64,000 nt of DNA from assembly GCA_958295895.1 (NCBI GenBank), contig CATQHI010000003.1:434001-498000 (forward strand), in the 5' to 3' direction. This document shows positions 44,518 to 53,223 of the stretch, piece by piece (the first letter of the stretch is position 1; each line of letters opens with the position of its first letter). The position numbers were made by a program, and so were the translations under genes. This DNA comes from Saprospiraceae bacterium (GTDB lineage: Bacteria > Bacteroidota > Bacteroidia > Chitinophagales > Saprospiraceae). The notes under the pieces were generated by a model. That model had not been told where the DNA came from. It was given only the letters and a program-made list of their open reading frames with translations, and ran no database searches.

Positions 44518-45096
44518 ATGCCCATTGCCCCTACCGCCACCGACTCCGAGCTCCTGTCCGCCCTGCGGCAGGGGGAGGCGGCGGCCCTCGATGCGCTCTT
44601 TCGCCGCCACTACGTCGACCTCTGCCGGGTGGCCCTACGCATCGTGAGCGATGAGGCAGCTGCCGAAGATATCGTACAGGTAATGTTCACCAAGCTCTGG
44701 ACACGCCGCACCAAGCTACCCGATGAAATTCCCGCCGTCGGCCCCTACCTGCGCCGCAGCGTGCGCAACCGCAGCCTAAATTACCTGCGTGACAAACAGC
44801 GCATGCCGGTCGATGATGGCGAGCTGCCCGAGGTCTCGGCCGACGAGCGCAGCCAGCCCGGGGCGGCCCTGGAGACCGAAGAGCTCAGCCACCGGCTGCA
44901 CCACGCCATCGACCGGCTGCCGGAGCGCTGCCGACTGGTGTTCGTGATGAGCAAAGTCGAGGAGATGAGCCACCGCGAAATCGCCGAGGGACTCGACATC
45001 AGCGTCAAGACCGTAGAAAATCAGATGACCCGTGCCTATAAGTTCCTCCGGGAATGGCTAGCTTTCGTCCTCCTTTTAATCGCACAGAATGCCTAA
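44518..45096 (+). CDS. ECF RNA polymerase sigma factor (sigma-70 family)
   Basis: A 192-residue sigma factor. Region 2 is DALFRRHYVDLCRVALRIVS plus AAEDIVQVMFTKLW, and region 4 is ERCRLVFVMSKVEEMSHREI with SVKTVENQMTRAYKFLREWL. A hydrophobic tail is at the C-terminus, as in the Bacteroidota FecI-like/RpoE-like family-1 group. It is first in a cassette with a FecR anti-sigma, a TonB receptor and DUF4249, so it probably activates receptor expression in response to a surface ligand. Confidence 0.9.
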   Translation: MPIAPTATDSELLSALRQGEAAALDALFRRHYVDLCRVALRIVSDEAAAEDIVQVMFTKLWTRRTKLPDEIPAVGPYLRRSVRNRSLNYLRDKQRMPVDDGELPEVSADERSQPGAALETEELSHRLHHAIDRLPERCRLVFVMSKVEEMSHREIAEGLDISVKTVENQMTRAYKFLREWLAFVLLLIAQNA

Positions 45097-45166
45097 TTTG
45101 CTACCGCCCCGTCAGCCAACGGACCAAAGCCGGCCAAAAGCGACCTACCCCTTGGGGGGCAGCAGC

Positions 45167-45174
45167 TACCTTTG
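45167..45174 (+). promoter_or_regulatory. -7 box upstream of the fecR-like gene
   Basis: TACCTTTG in the 114-bp gap after the sigma gene, 36 nt before the anti-sigma ATG. It suggests that anti-sigma, receptor and DUF4249 can be transcribed by the main sigma factor independently of the sigma gene. Confidence 0.5.
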
Positions 45175-45210
45175 GGGTCCTACCCGTGAAGCGACCACTC
45201 ACACCGCGTT

Positions 45211-46083
45211 ATGAGCCTGAATAATGATGACATCGACCGCTTGGTCACCACTTACCGGGAGGACTTTACCCCCGACGTCGAGCAGGGGCTCCGCCGGCTC
45301 CGTGCGGAGATGACGGTGGTGCGTCCGCTGCCCACCCGTTCCCGGCCCACTTCCCGCCGTCGTTTCCTTCGTTTTGCCGCCGCCGTAGCCGTGGTTGTTG
45401 CCTGTGTGGCCGTGTTTTTCCTTCAGAGCGACGGTCGTACCCACCTGAGTAATCCCGATCAGGACCTTGCCATCTTTACCCTACCCGACGGCAGCAGCAT
45501 CACCCTCCAGCAGGGCGCGACGGCCAGCTACGACCCCACCACCTACAATGTGAGTGCGCGAGACCTGGAGCTGAGTGGTCAGGCGTACTTCGAGGTGCAC
45601 CCCGATGCCGCCCGCCCCTTTTTGGTGCAGCACGGTGAGGGAGAGCTTCGCGTTACGGGTACGGCCTTCAACCTGCGTACCGATGGGGAGCTCATGGAGG
45701 TGGAAGTTTCCGAAGGAGCCGTCATGTTGGAGCAGCACGGCAAGTCCATGCAGGTAGCCGCTAACGAATGCGGCCTGATCGCTCCCGGTCAGCCCATGGT
45801 CCACAAACCCGCTCCCAATCTAAACCACCACGCCTGGCGTACGGGCGAGCTCAAGTTCGATCATACGCCGATTGACGAGGCCCTTACCTTTCTCTACGAC
45901 AACTGGGCCATCCGCTGTACCTGGGCCAACGATCAGGCCTGCCACTACACGGTAAGCGGCAATTACCGGGGCGGGGACGCGGGTGCCGTACTGGCGGACA
46001 TCGCAAAGCTGGGTGGGGCCACCCTGCGCGCCCTCGACGCTACCGGTAAGCGCTACGAACTGAGCGGTCCCTGTACGGAGTAA
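45211..46083 (+). CDS. FecR-type transmembrane anti-sigma factor
   Basis: 290 residues: a cytoplasmic helical N-terminus, one membrane helix (FLRFAAAVAVVVACVAVFFL, about residues 50-69), then a periplasmic FecR domain (FTLPDGSSITLQQGATASYD, GQAYFEVHPDAARPFLVQHG, VTGTAFNLRTDGELMEVEV, VSEGAVML). It ends in a DUF4974-type domain (FDHTPIDEALTFLYDNWAIRC) that resembles STN. It should hold the adjacent sigma factor and release it on contact with the TonB receptor. Confidence 0.9.
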   Translation: MSLNNDDIDRLVTTYREDFTPDVEQGLRRLRAEMTVVRPLPTRSRPTSRRRFLRFAAAVAVVVACVAVFFLQSDGRTHLSNPDQDLAIFTLPDGSSITLQQGATASYDPTTYNVSARDLELSGQAYFEVHPDAARPFLVQHGEGELRVTGTAFNLRTDGELMEVEVSEGAVMLEQHGKSMQVAANECGLIAPGQPMVHKPAPNLNHHAWRTGELKFDHTPIDEALTFLYDNWAIRCTWANDQACHYTVSGNYRGGDAGAVLADIAKLGGATLRALDATGKRYELSGPCTE

Positions 46084-46094
46084 ACCCCTACCCC

Positions 46095-48770
46095 ATGATC
46101 CGGCCCCGCTTACTCTTGCTTTTGCTGGCGGTCGTCCCCCTTTTCCTTACCGCGCAGTCCGATAGCGAGCGGTACGGCCTCCCCCGCCGGGTCATGCCCC
46201 TGGAAAAAGCCCTGATCAGACTCAATGAGGCGGGAGCTAATCTAAGCTACCGACCCGATCAGCTTCCGAACCTAGCGATTCGCGTACCCGGCGGCAAGCG
46301 TACCCTTGACCGCTGGCTCAATTTTCTGCTCCGCGATACCGAACTGAGTTACCAACGGGGTGCGGCTGGTTACTTGGTCTTGCTTGACCCTAACCTACAC
46401 AGCCGATCCTTTAATCTCTACGGTTCGGTTACGGATACGCGCAGTGGCGAGCGGCTGATCGGTGCAACTGTCCAGTTGGCCGGCGAGGCCGTCGGTACCC
46501 ACACCAACGAATACGGCTTCTATACCCTACCGACCCCCGGCGGTCGGCATCGGTTGCGGGTCACCTACGTGGGTTATTCACCCGTGGAGTTGGAATTCGT
46601 GCTGCGCAGTGATAGTCTACTTGAGCTAGGGCTTATACAGAACCGCGAGCTACCCCAGATCATCGTGACGGCAAACGGGACGGTCTCCGAAACCGGTTCC
46701 TACCTGGAAACCGGTACCCGCATCGGGCGGGCGGAGGTAGCCCAACTCGGTGGCCCGGGTGGTGAAGACGACCCCCTTCAACTCGCTCGTTTGCTGCCCG
46801 GTGTCACTTCGGGATCCGACGGGGTAGGCGGCGTATTCATCCGCGGCAGTGAAGCGGGGCACAATCTGATCTTACTCGATGGGGTACCGGTCTACAGTCT
46901 AAGTCACGCGGGCGGGCTACTGAGCATATTCAGTAACCAGGCCATTCGCCGTATCGACCTGTACAAGGACGCCCTACCCGCCCGCTTCGGGGGCCGCATC
47001 GGTGGCGTACTGGACGTGCACACCCGCGACGGTAATCTCTACCAAAACGAGTTTACGATCGGCACCACGCTGTTGTCCACACAGGTAGCCGCGGAGGGGC
47101 CGATCCAGGAGGGCGAAAGTTCCTTCCTGCTGACGGGGCGCTACTTCTGGGCCGGCAACCTACTGCGGCGCTTTAGCGAGGAGTATAAATTCAGAAGGGG
47201 GAAAAGCGGCTTTACGGACTACACGGTGTACGACCTAAATCTAAAGGTCAATCAACGTGCCGGCAAGCGGGGACGCGTGTACCTCAGCGTCTACTCCGGG
47301 CTCGATGACTACGCTAACCTTAGTGTGCAACACGATACCCTGGAACCGGTGATTTCCGGAGAGACGGTGTTCAAACACGCCAAAGTATATAGCCGCCGGG
47401 AGCTAGTCCAGTGGGGCACCACCGTCGCGGCCCTACGCTATAATCATGTTTTTAACGACCGCACCTTCGGCAATTTCCGCTTGAGCTACTCCAATCTTGC
47501 CACGGAGTCGGCCTTTGAGCGCTACGATAGCCTCACCGAGGTAAAGAATCGCGACGTAGCAGGCTCGATCTACAGTGGCCACTATGACTCGGGGATCCGT
47601 CAACTGGGCCTAGCCTTCGATGGGCAGCATACCCTGGGTAGCAACAGCCTACTGCGCTTTGGTGTCGAAGCGGCGACCCATCGCTTCGACCCACAACTCG
47701 CCAGTGGAAAAGTGAGCCTGGAAACCTTTGCTACCGCCCGGGAGAGCCTGGCCGATACCGTGCACCGCCCCCTGCAACTGGTAGCCTACGGCTCGCAGGA
47801 GGGCCGGCTGAACAACGTACACTACCGCTTCGGCCTAAGGACCAGCGTCTGGCGCAACGACGGCAAGAGCTTTCTTTCGCTTTCCCCCCGCGCGTTGCTG
47901 GCCGGACCGCTGAGCGAGCGGACCGACTGGCAGCTGAGTTACGACCGGACTGTGCAGCAGGTCCACCTACTGAACAGCTTCATCATCGGACTGCCCAGCG
48001 ATCTCTGGGTGCCCTCCACCCGCAGCATTGCACCGGCGACCGCGCAGCAGTTTAGTGGAAAACTGAAGCACCGAGTGAATGCGGCCTGGAGTCTAGAGGG
48101 GTCGCTGTACTACCGGCGGATGCGCAATCTAGTGTCGTATGCGGAGGGGGCACAGACCAGCATGAGCTGGTTAACTAACCTCAGCCAGGGCAGGGGGCGA
48201 GCTTACGGCTTGGAGACGCTCGTGCAGCGAAATCGGGGCAAACTGCGGGGCTGGTTGAGTTATACCCTGGCGCGGAGTGAACGCAGGTTCGGCCGCGAGA
48301 TCAACCAGGGTAATCCCTTTCCCTTCCGTTACGACCGCCGGCACGCCCTTAACGTTCTTTTAATTTATCAACTTGGAGAGCACACGACGCTGACCGGCAG
48401 CTGGCGCTTCGAGACCGGCCTGGCCTATAGCCTGAGCACCGAGCTGGTCGACAATTTCAACGATCCGAACGGTCCTGATCTGCCCGTAACGAACGAGCGT
48501 AACGGCTACCGCCTTAAGCCCAATCACCGCCTGGACATCAACCTACACACCATATTGGGTAGCAAAAGCGGTCGCTTTACCCATGCGCTGGACGTGGGGC
48601 TTTACAATGCCTACGACCGGCACAACCCGGTGTATTACGACACGCGCAGGGAATGGACGGTGAGGGACAATCGGCTCCCGGAGGAGACGCAGAGCTACCT
48701 GCAGATCTACATCGCCCCCCTACTACCCGCGCTGAGTTACCAACTCACCATTTCGGGGAGCGGACGGTAG
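46095..48770 (+). CDS. TonB-dependent outer-membrane receptor with STN and CarboxypepD-like domains
   Basis: An 891-residue receptor: signal peptide (to about residue 20), STN-like signalling domain (PLEKALIRLNEAGANLSYRP), carboxypeptidase-regulatory-like domain (YGSVTDTRSGERLIGATVQL), plug (LARLLPGVTSGSDGVGGVFI, RGSEAGHNLILLDGVPVYS), then a 22-strand-type barrel rich in aromatic turns. It follows fecR by 11 bp. The STN domain fits surface signalling to the FecR protein. The ligand is unknown; no SusD is present. Confidence 0.9.
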   Translation: MIRPRLLLLLLAVVPLFLTAQSDSERYGLPRRVMPLEKALIRLNEAGANLSYRPDQLPNLAIRVPGGKRTLDRWLNFLLRDTELSYQRGAAGYLVLLDPNLHSRSFNLYGSVTDTRSGERLIGATVQLAGEAVGTHTNEYGFYTLPTPGGRHRLRVTYVGYSPVELEFVLRSDSLLELGLIQNRELPQIIVTANGTVSETGSYLETGTRIGRAEVAQLGGPGGEDDPLQLARLLPGVTSGSDGVGGVFIRGSEAGHNLILLDGVPVYSLSHAGGLLSIFSNQAIRRIDLYKDALPARFGGRIGGVLDVHTRDGNLYQNEFTIGTTLLSTQVAAEGPIQEGESSFLLTGRYFWAGNLLRRFSEEYKFRRGKSGFTDYTVYDLNLKVNQRAGKRGRVYLSVYSGLDDYANLSVQHDTLEPVISGETVFKHAKVYSRRELVQWGTTVAALRYNHVFNDRTFGNFRLSYSNLATESAFERYDSLTEVKNRDVAGSIYSGHYDSGIRQLGLAFDGQHTLGSNSLLRFGVEAATHRFDPQLASGKVSLETFATARESLADTVHRPLQLVAYGSQEGRLNNVHYRFGLRTSVWRNDGKSFLSLSPRALLAGPLSERTDWQLSYDRTVQQVHLLNSFIIGLPSDLWVPSTRSIAPATAQQFSGKLKHRVNAAWSLEGSLYYRRMRNLVSYAEGAQTSMSWLTNLSQGRGRAYGLETLVQRNRGKLRGWLSYTLARSERRFGREINQGNPFPFRYDRRHALNVLLIYQLGEHTTLTGSWRFETGLAYSLSTELVDNFNDPNGPDLPVTNERNGYRLKPNHRLDINLHTILGSKSGRFTHALDVGLYNAYDRHNPVYYDTRREWTVRDNRLPEETQSYLQIYIAPLLPALSYQLTISGSGR

Positions 48771-48810
48771 GTCTTTGGAAGATAGCGTACAAAGGCGTAT
48801 TTTTACTTTC

Positions 48811-49740
48811 ATGCCAGCGCGCTTCCTTGCGGTTATTCGGGTGGCGGCCGCCCTTGTGGGTGGCCTGGTACTTCTATCGTGTGAAGAGCCGGTTGAACTC
48901 AATATCGACCAAGCCAGGAGCCGGCTGGTAATCAACTCTAACTTCTTTCCCGGCGAACCGGTCAGTCTACGGATATCCGCCACGCGGCCGGTTGGTAGTC
49001 CAGTGGCCGCCGCAATCACCGATGCAGTAGTCACCCTCTACGAGGGAGATGAACTGGCCGAGGAACTTGACTACTACACCGATGAGAGCGGGCGCCAAGG
49101 GGGCCACTACCGCACGCAGCACTTTCGACCGCAGGTAGGTCAGCGCTACACGGTGCACGTCAGGGCGCCGGGATACGATCCGGTAACCGCCGTCAGTAGT
49201 ATACCGGAACCGGTACAACTGACCGGACTACAGATCGTAACCCTCAGTAGCGCCGTGGCGGACGATAAGCTGACCTATGACTTTACGCTTCTGGTGAATT
49301 ACGCCGATCCGGACCACGAGGTCAATTATTACGATTTGCGCGTGTACCAGCGGGTGACGCCGTATAAGCTAAGCGACGGCGGGGACACGATCCGGATGTC
49401 GCCCTACCTCAAGACGGTGAGTACCCCAGCGTACGAGGCCAGCCAGGCCGAAACGATCAGCGTGCTGCTGCAGGATCGCGGACCGAACGGCGGGGTGCAG
49501 GTGCATCTGCGGAGTCACCTCGACCCGCGGCAGGAACTACTCGGTGAGATCGTTGCGGAGCTACGTACGGTCAGTCCCGAATACTACTACTTTCAACGCA
49601 GCCTCGGGCCCGATCTGAGTGGCGTGAGCGGGGGACTACAGGAGCCTATCATTTTGTTCAACAACGTGAACAGCGGGTTGGGCATATTCGCTGGCTATAC
49701 CTCGGTGCAACTTGACCTACAACTCGTCGCCTCGTTCTAG
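48811..49740 (+). CDS. DUF4249 family lipoprotein
   Basis: 309 residues from the ATG at 48811 (MPARFLAVIRVAAALVGGLV, lipobox LLSC). The family start CEEPVELNIDQARSRLVINS and the Ig-like segments VTLYEGDELAEELDYYTDES and VHVRAPGYDPVTAVSSIPEP are typical of DUF4249, which accompanies TonB receptors in Bacteroidota. It is the likely surface-exposed partner of the upstream receptor. Its 3' end overlaps the convergent RDD gene by 24 bp. Confidence 0.87.
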   Translation: MPARFLAVIRVAAALVGGLVLLSCEEPVELNIDQARSRLVINSNFFPGEPVSLRISATRPVGSPVAAAITDAVVTLYEGDELAEELDYYTDESGRQGGHYRTQHFRPQVGQRYTVHVRAPGYDPVTAVSSIPEPVQLTGLQIVTLSSAVADDKLTYDFTLLVNYADPDHEVNYYDLRVYQRVTPYKLSDGGDTIRMSPYLKTVSTPAYEASQAETISVLLQDRGPNGGVQVHLRSHLDPRQELLGEIVAELRTVSPEYYYFQRSLGPDLSGVSGGLQEPIILFNNVNSGLGIFAGYTSVQLDLQLVASF

Positions 49741-50328
49741 GGGATCACGTTGAATGGCAACAGTAGGCAACTTACGGGTCACGAAGGTTTCCGCCCAGCG
49801 GTCGTGCAGGGCTCTACTCCAGGGATCGAGAATCATCCAGACCGAGGAGAACACCGGAAAGTTGTTGCACAGGTTGACGGCAAAGCTCTGGTTCAGCGGG
49901 TAATAGGTGATAAAATTGACATAACTCTGTAGTCCAACTACCTCCGCAAGCTCCGGGGAGTCGAACACGCGGATGAGCACAAACAGCGAGGCGAACTGCG
50001 ATACGGCGAAGGGCAGGTAGCGCACAAAGCTCTGATTGAGCGTGATACGGCGGTAAGTGTGCCGGTCGACCACCCGCTGCTTGAGTAGCCACTTGCCCAC
50101 CGTGGCGCCAAAGCGGGCTTCCGTCAGGGGCTTATAAATAAATTGCAGCACCCAGATGGCAACGACAACACCTAGATTCGGCCGCACCACCATGACGTAG
50201 TAGGTGGGAAAGACGAGGACGAGTAGCACGACCTGGTCGATGAACCAGGCCAGAAAACGCGGCAGAAATCCCACGGTGGGTACCGTGGTCGGGTCGGGCA
50301 GGTCGGTGTAGCTGTTGGTAGTGATCAC
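49717..50328 (-). CDS. RDD family membrane protein
   Basis: 203 residues with three hydrophobic segments and the RDD-type first helix FLPRFLAWFIDQVVLLVLVF, followed by the FGATVGKWLLKQRVVDRHTY loop. Last in the operon dnaG, RDD, RDD. The role is unknown; some RDD proteins are Na+/H+ antiporters or accessory membrane factors. Confidence 0.78.
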   Translation of the reverse strand: MITTNSYTDLPDPTTVPTVGFLPRFLAWFIDQVVLLVLVFPTYYVMVVRPNLGVVVAIWVLQFIYKPLTEARFGATVGKWLLKQRVVDRHTYRRITLNQSFVRYLPFAVSQFASLFVLIRVFDSPELAEVVGLQSYVNFITYYPLNQSFAVNLCNNFPVFSSVWMILDPWSRALHDRWAETFVTRKLPTVAIQRDPLERGDEL

Positions 50329-50345
50329 GTGGCTAGCTTCAGCAG

Positions 50346-50915
50346 CTAGGCGGGATCGCGGTAGACCACGTAGCTGTCAGCTAGTATATCGTGTGCGGCC
50401 TGCTTTGGTTTGTTAAACAGTAGGACAAGTGCCGACAAAAGGGGTAGCACACCTACCCACTGCTGGATTCGGCTGATGCGCGCTATATCGGCGTCTTGGG
50501 AAATGAGCTGTACGTAACTCAGGTAGCCGTCCACCCGCGAAAAGTCAGGATCCTGGTAAATCACGTAGGTGACGTATAGTCCGAAGACCGACCCGATCAG
50601 CCAGGGCAGGTACCGCACCCAGGCGGCGGACATGGTCAGCTTGGTACCATCCTCGTTTTGTACCCGCAGTTTACACGCCATCTTGCCTAGTGTGGCACCG
50701 TAGTAGTGTTCCATAAGTGGTTTATACGCGGCGATTGCTAGACTCAGCAAAATGACCAGAACCAGATTCTGCATATAGGCATTGACCAGCAGGATGAGCA
50801 GGCCAGCCGGTAGTAGCACCAGGAAATCAACCAGCGCAGCGCCCAGCCGTATCCAGAATCCGGCCGGAGGTCCGGTAGATCGAGTAGTTTCGGGGGTGTC
50901 AAGTACAATGCTCAT
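50346..50915 (-). CDS. RDD family membrane protein (paralogue)
   Basis: 189 residues, with GFWIRLGAALVDFLVLLPAG as the first helix and YYGATLGKMACKLRVQNEDG as the diagnostic loop. It is 6 bp downstream of dnaG and 17 bp upstream of the second RDD gene, so all three are co-transcribed. The paralogues align along their length but have diverged strongly. Function unknown. Confidence 0.8.
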   Translation of the reverse strand: MSIVLDTPETTRSTGPPAGFWIRLGAALVDFLVLLPAGLLILLVNAYMQNLVLVILLSLAIAAYKPLMEHYYGATLGKMACKLRVQNEDGTKLTMSAAWVRYLPWLIGSVFGLYVTYVIYQDPDFSRVDGYLSYVQLISQDADIARISRIQQWVGVLPLLSALVLLFNKPKQAAHDILADSYVVYRDPA

Positions 50916-50921
50916 ATGGGA

Positions 50922-52967
50922 TCAGTTATGCAGTACCACGGTACCCAACTCCCTGGCAAGATCAGCCCGTAGCTGCTGCAGTTTCATTTGCACCTTGAGG
51001 TGGGTTCGGAGCTGATCGAGCTTACCCTCCCGTTCGAGTTCTGCGATCCTGGTGGCATTTTCGCGGGCCTTACGCTCGATCTTCTCCATGCGGAAAATAT
51101 ACAAAAAGGTCTCGGCGGCCAGGCGGTGGTTGTTCTCCGGTAGCTTCTGCGTGAGGTGCAGGCCGTACATCTCCTTCCAGTTGGGGCTGTAAGTGTAGGG
51201 ACTTACCGCGGCGTCTACGGCCAGCTTGCGCAGTGCAAGATCGGGCTGACTGGCGTACCAGCTCGGGGCAGGGGTCTGTCCACTACGTACCCGTTCGGTC
51301 ACGGCGACTACCATATCTCGGTAGGCCGGAGCGTCGAACGACTGGAGGAGGTCCGCCACGTTACTGGTTAGGTAAGCAGCAATGGTTACGCCCGCTTCCT
51401 CATCGTACCACTGGTGACCGTGCCGTACGAGCAATTCGACCAAGTAACGTTCCTGAAAGGAATGACCGGCGGAAAGGGAAGGGGCCTCGGTAGCGGGTGC
51501 ACCGGAATCTTGCCGGGCAGCGGGCGGAGCTTCCGGGGCAGTATCGCTATCGCCGGCCCAACCCGGCTCCCGTAAACCTGCCCAGTCGTCATCGTGTGCT
51601 CCGTCGGAGGTGTTGCCGCCGCCCGTGCGGCGCTCGCGCCGCGCTTCCCGCTCCTGCTCCTTGCGCTGCGCTTTGCGTCGGTCGCCGATGGCCTTATTCA
51701 CTAGATTGACCAGGAGGGTCTCGTCGAGGCCCAGGCGGGCGCTGAACTGTTGCAGGTAGCCGGCTCGCTTGAGCGGATCGTTGACTAGGGCTAGGGTGCT
51801 ACTGACATCGCGGATAGCTTCCGTACGCTTGCTCACGTCGTCGCCGGCTTCTTCCAGCAACAGATCGGCCTTGAAGAAGAGAAAGTCCCGCGCCGTACCC
51901 TGTAAGTAGGTCTCGAAACTGGTGGTACCTACCTCCTGCAGGTAGCTATCCGGATCGTGGCCACCGGGTAGGACCACCACCCGCACGTTGAGGTCATTTG
52001 TGAGCAGTACGTCCACGCCGCGCAGGGCCGCTTTGATGCCGGCCTTATCACCATCGTAGAGCAGGGTTACGTTTTCGGTGAAGCGCTTCACTAGCCGGGC
52101 CTGGCCGCTCGTCAGACTCGTACCGGAGGTGGCAACGACATTCTTGATGCCGTTCTGGTACAGGCTGATGACGTCGGTATAGCCTTCCACCATGTACACT
52201 AGGTCGAGCTTACGCACCGTCTGCCGGGCCTGGTACATGCCGTAGAGTACGTCCGATTTGTGGTATATCTCCGTCTCGGGGCTGTTGACGTACTTCGGTG
52301 CCTTGACGTTTTGCTTGAGGATGCGGCCGGCGAAGGCGATGGGCTTACCCGCTACGTTGTGAATGGTGAATATCACGCGGTCGAAGAAGAAGTCGCGGCG
52401 GTTACGCACGAGTCCGAGCTTTTCAAGTTGCTCCTCCTTGTGGCCGGCGGCGGTGGCGGCTTTGTACAGGCCGTCACGCTGGGTGGAGGCATAGCCCAGG
52501 CCAAAGGTCTCGATAGTGTCCTTGCGAAAGCCCCGCTGCTTGAAGTAGCTCAGTCCGATACTCTTGCCCTCCTCCGTATGGAGGAGTTGATCGGCGAAGT
52601 ACGAGCGGGCGAAATCGTTGGTAATGAGGAGGCTTTCGCGTTCCTGTAGTTCCTGGCGTACCTCCTGGCTGACCTCCTTTTCCTCCAACTGAATATTATA
52701 CTTCCCGGCGATCCACTTGATGGCATCCGGGAAGGAGAGCTGCTCGAGCTCCATCAGAAACTTTACCGGGTCGCCCCCTACTCCACAGCCGAAGCATTTG
52801 TAAATGTTGCGGGCGGGGTTAACGTTGAAGGAGGGCGTCTTCTCATTGTGGAAGGGGCACAGGCCCGTGTAATTGTTCCCCCGCCGCCGCAGGTTGACAA
52901 AATCACCTACTACGTCCTCGATGCGGGCGGAGTCGATTACCTCCCGTACGCTGTCTTCCGTGATCAT
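50922..52967 (-). CDS. dnaG: DNA primase
   Basis: A 681-residue replicative primase. The N-terminal CHC2 zinc ribbon is CPFHNEKTPSFNVNPARNIY followed by KCFGCG. The TOPRIM catalytic core has MVEGYTDVISLYQNGIKNVV and LLYDGDKAGIKAALRG. A charged, Gly/Asp/Ala-rich linker (residues about 440-500) leads to a helical DnaB-interaction domain. The start is fixed by a -7 box 4 nt upstream. Confidence 0.95.
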   Translation of the reverse strand: MITEDSVREVIDSARIEDVVGDFVNLRRRGNNYTGLCPFHNEKTPSFNVNPARNIYKCFGCGVGGDPVKFLMELEQLSFPDAIKWIAGKYNIQLEEKEVSQEVRQELQERESLLITNDFARSYFADQLLHTEEGKSIGLSYFKQRGFRKDTIETFGLGYASTQRDGLYKAATAAGHKEEQLEKLGLVRNRRDFFFDRVIFTIHNVAGKPIAFAGRILKQNVKAPKYVNSPETEIYHKSDVLYGMYQARQTVRKLDLVYMVEGYTDVISLYQNGIKNVVATSGTSLTSGQARLVKRFTENVTLLYDGDKAGIKAALRGVDVLLTNDLNVRVVVLPGGHDPDSYLQEVGTTSFETYLQGTARDFLFFKADLLLEEAGDDVSKRTEAIRDVSSTLALVNDPLKRAGYLQQFSARLGLDETLLVNLVNKAIGDRRKAQRKEQEREARRERRTGGGNTSDGAHDDDWAGLREPGWAGDSDTAPEAPPAARQDSGAPATEAPSLSAGHSFQERYLVELLVRHGHQWYDEEAGVTIAAYLTSNVADLLQSFDAPAYRDMVVAVTERVRSGQTPAPSWYASQPDLALRKLAVDAAVSPYTYSPNWKEMYGLHLTQKLPENNHRLAAETFLYIFRMEKIERKARENATRIAELEREGKLDQLRTHLKVQMKLQQLRADLARELGTVVLHN

Positions 52968-52971
52968 GGCG

Positions 52972-52979
52972 TAAAGGTA
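52972..52979 (-). promoter_or_regulatory. -7 box of dnaG
   Basis: TACCTTTA on the minus strand, 4 nt before the ATG at 52967; predicted leaderless mRNA. Confidence 0.55.
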
Positions 52980-53046
52980 CGCACTTAGATCGTCGGCTGA
53001 GTGTCAGACAGTAGCATAACCGGATCCATAACTCGCTGACGGTCAG

Positions 53047-53064
53047 AAGCCTTAAGGCTTTTTT
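53047..53064 (+). terminator. Short hairpin with T-run (plus strand)
   Basis: The palindrome AAGCCTTAAGGCTT is followed by T through 53064. The stem is short (5-6 bp), so terminator strength is doubtful. It lies in the 254-bp gap between dnaG and the anti-sigma gene. Confidence 0.4.
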
Positions 53065-53090
53065 AACCAAAGTAGCCAGCTAAAGATGCA

Positions 53091-53223
53091 TACTTTTTTG
53101 GTCCCCAATTGTCTTTATGGTATACCGCGGCGCGGCCCGCTTACGCCCGCAAGAATTTAATGGGTGTTCTCATAGTGTGTGGACTGTCCCGGCTGCCTTT
53201 AGGCGGACCGGGGCAGTTTTTTT
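53091..53223 (+). ncRNA. Candidate small RNA in the dnaG / anti-sigma gap
   Basis: The gap has no ORF, yet ends in a strong plus-strand terminator with no plus-strand gene upstream for over 3 kb. A weak -7 candidate TACTTTTT is at 53091-53098, giving a possible transcript of about 115 nt. A 6S-type or other regulatory RNA is possible; I could not fold it into a known family. Confidence 0.3.
53183..53223 (+). terminator. Strong intrinsic terminator, plus strand
   Basis: A 15-bp stem with one bulged A (arms 53183-53197 and 53202-53217, loop TTTA) runs directly into seven T (53217-53223). On the minus strand it sits just after the anti-sigma stop, but no T-run follows in that direction. Confidence 0.75.
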
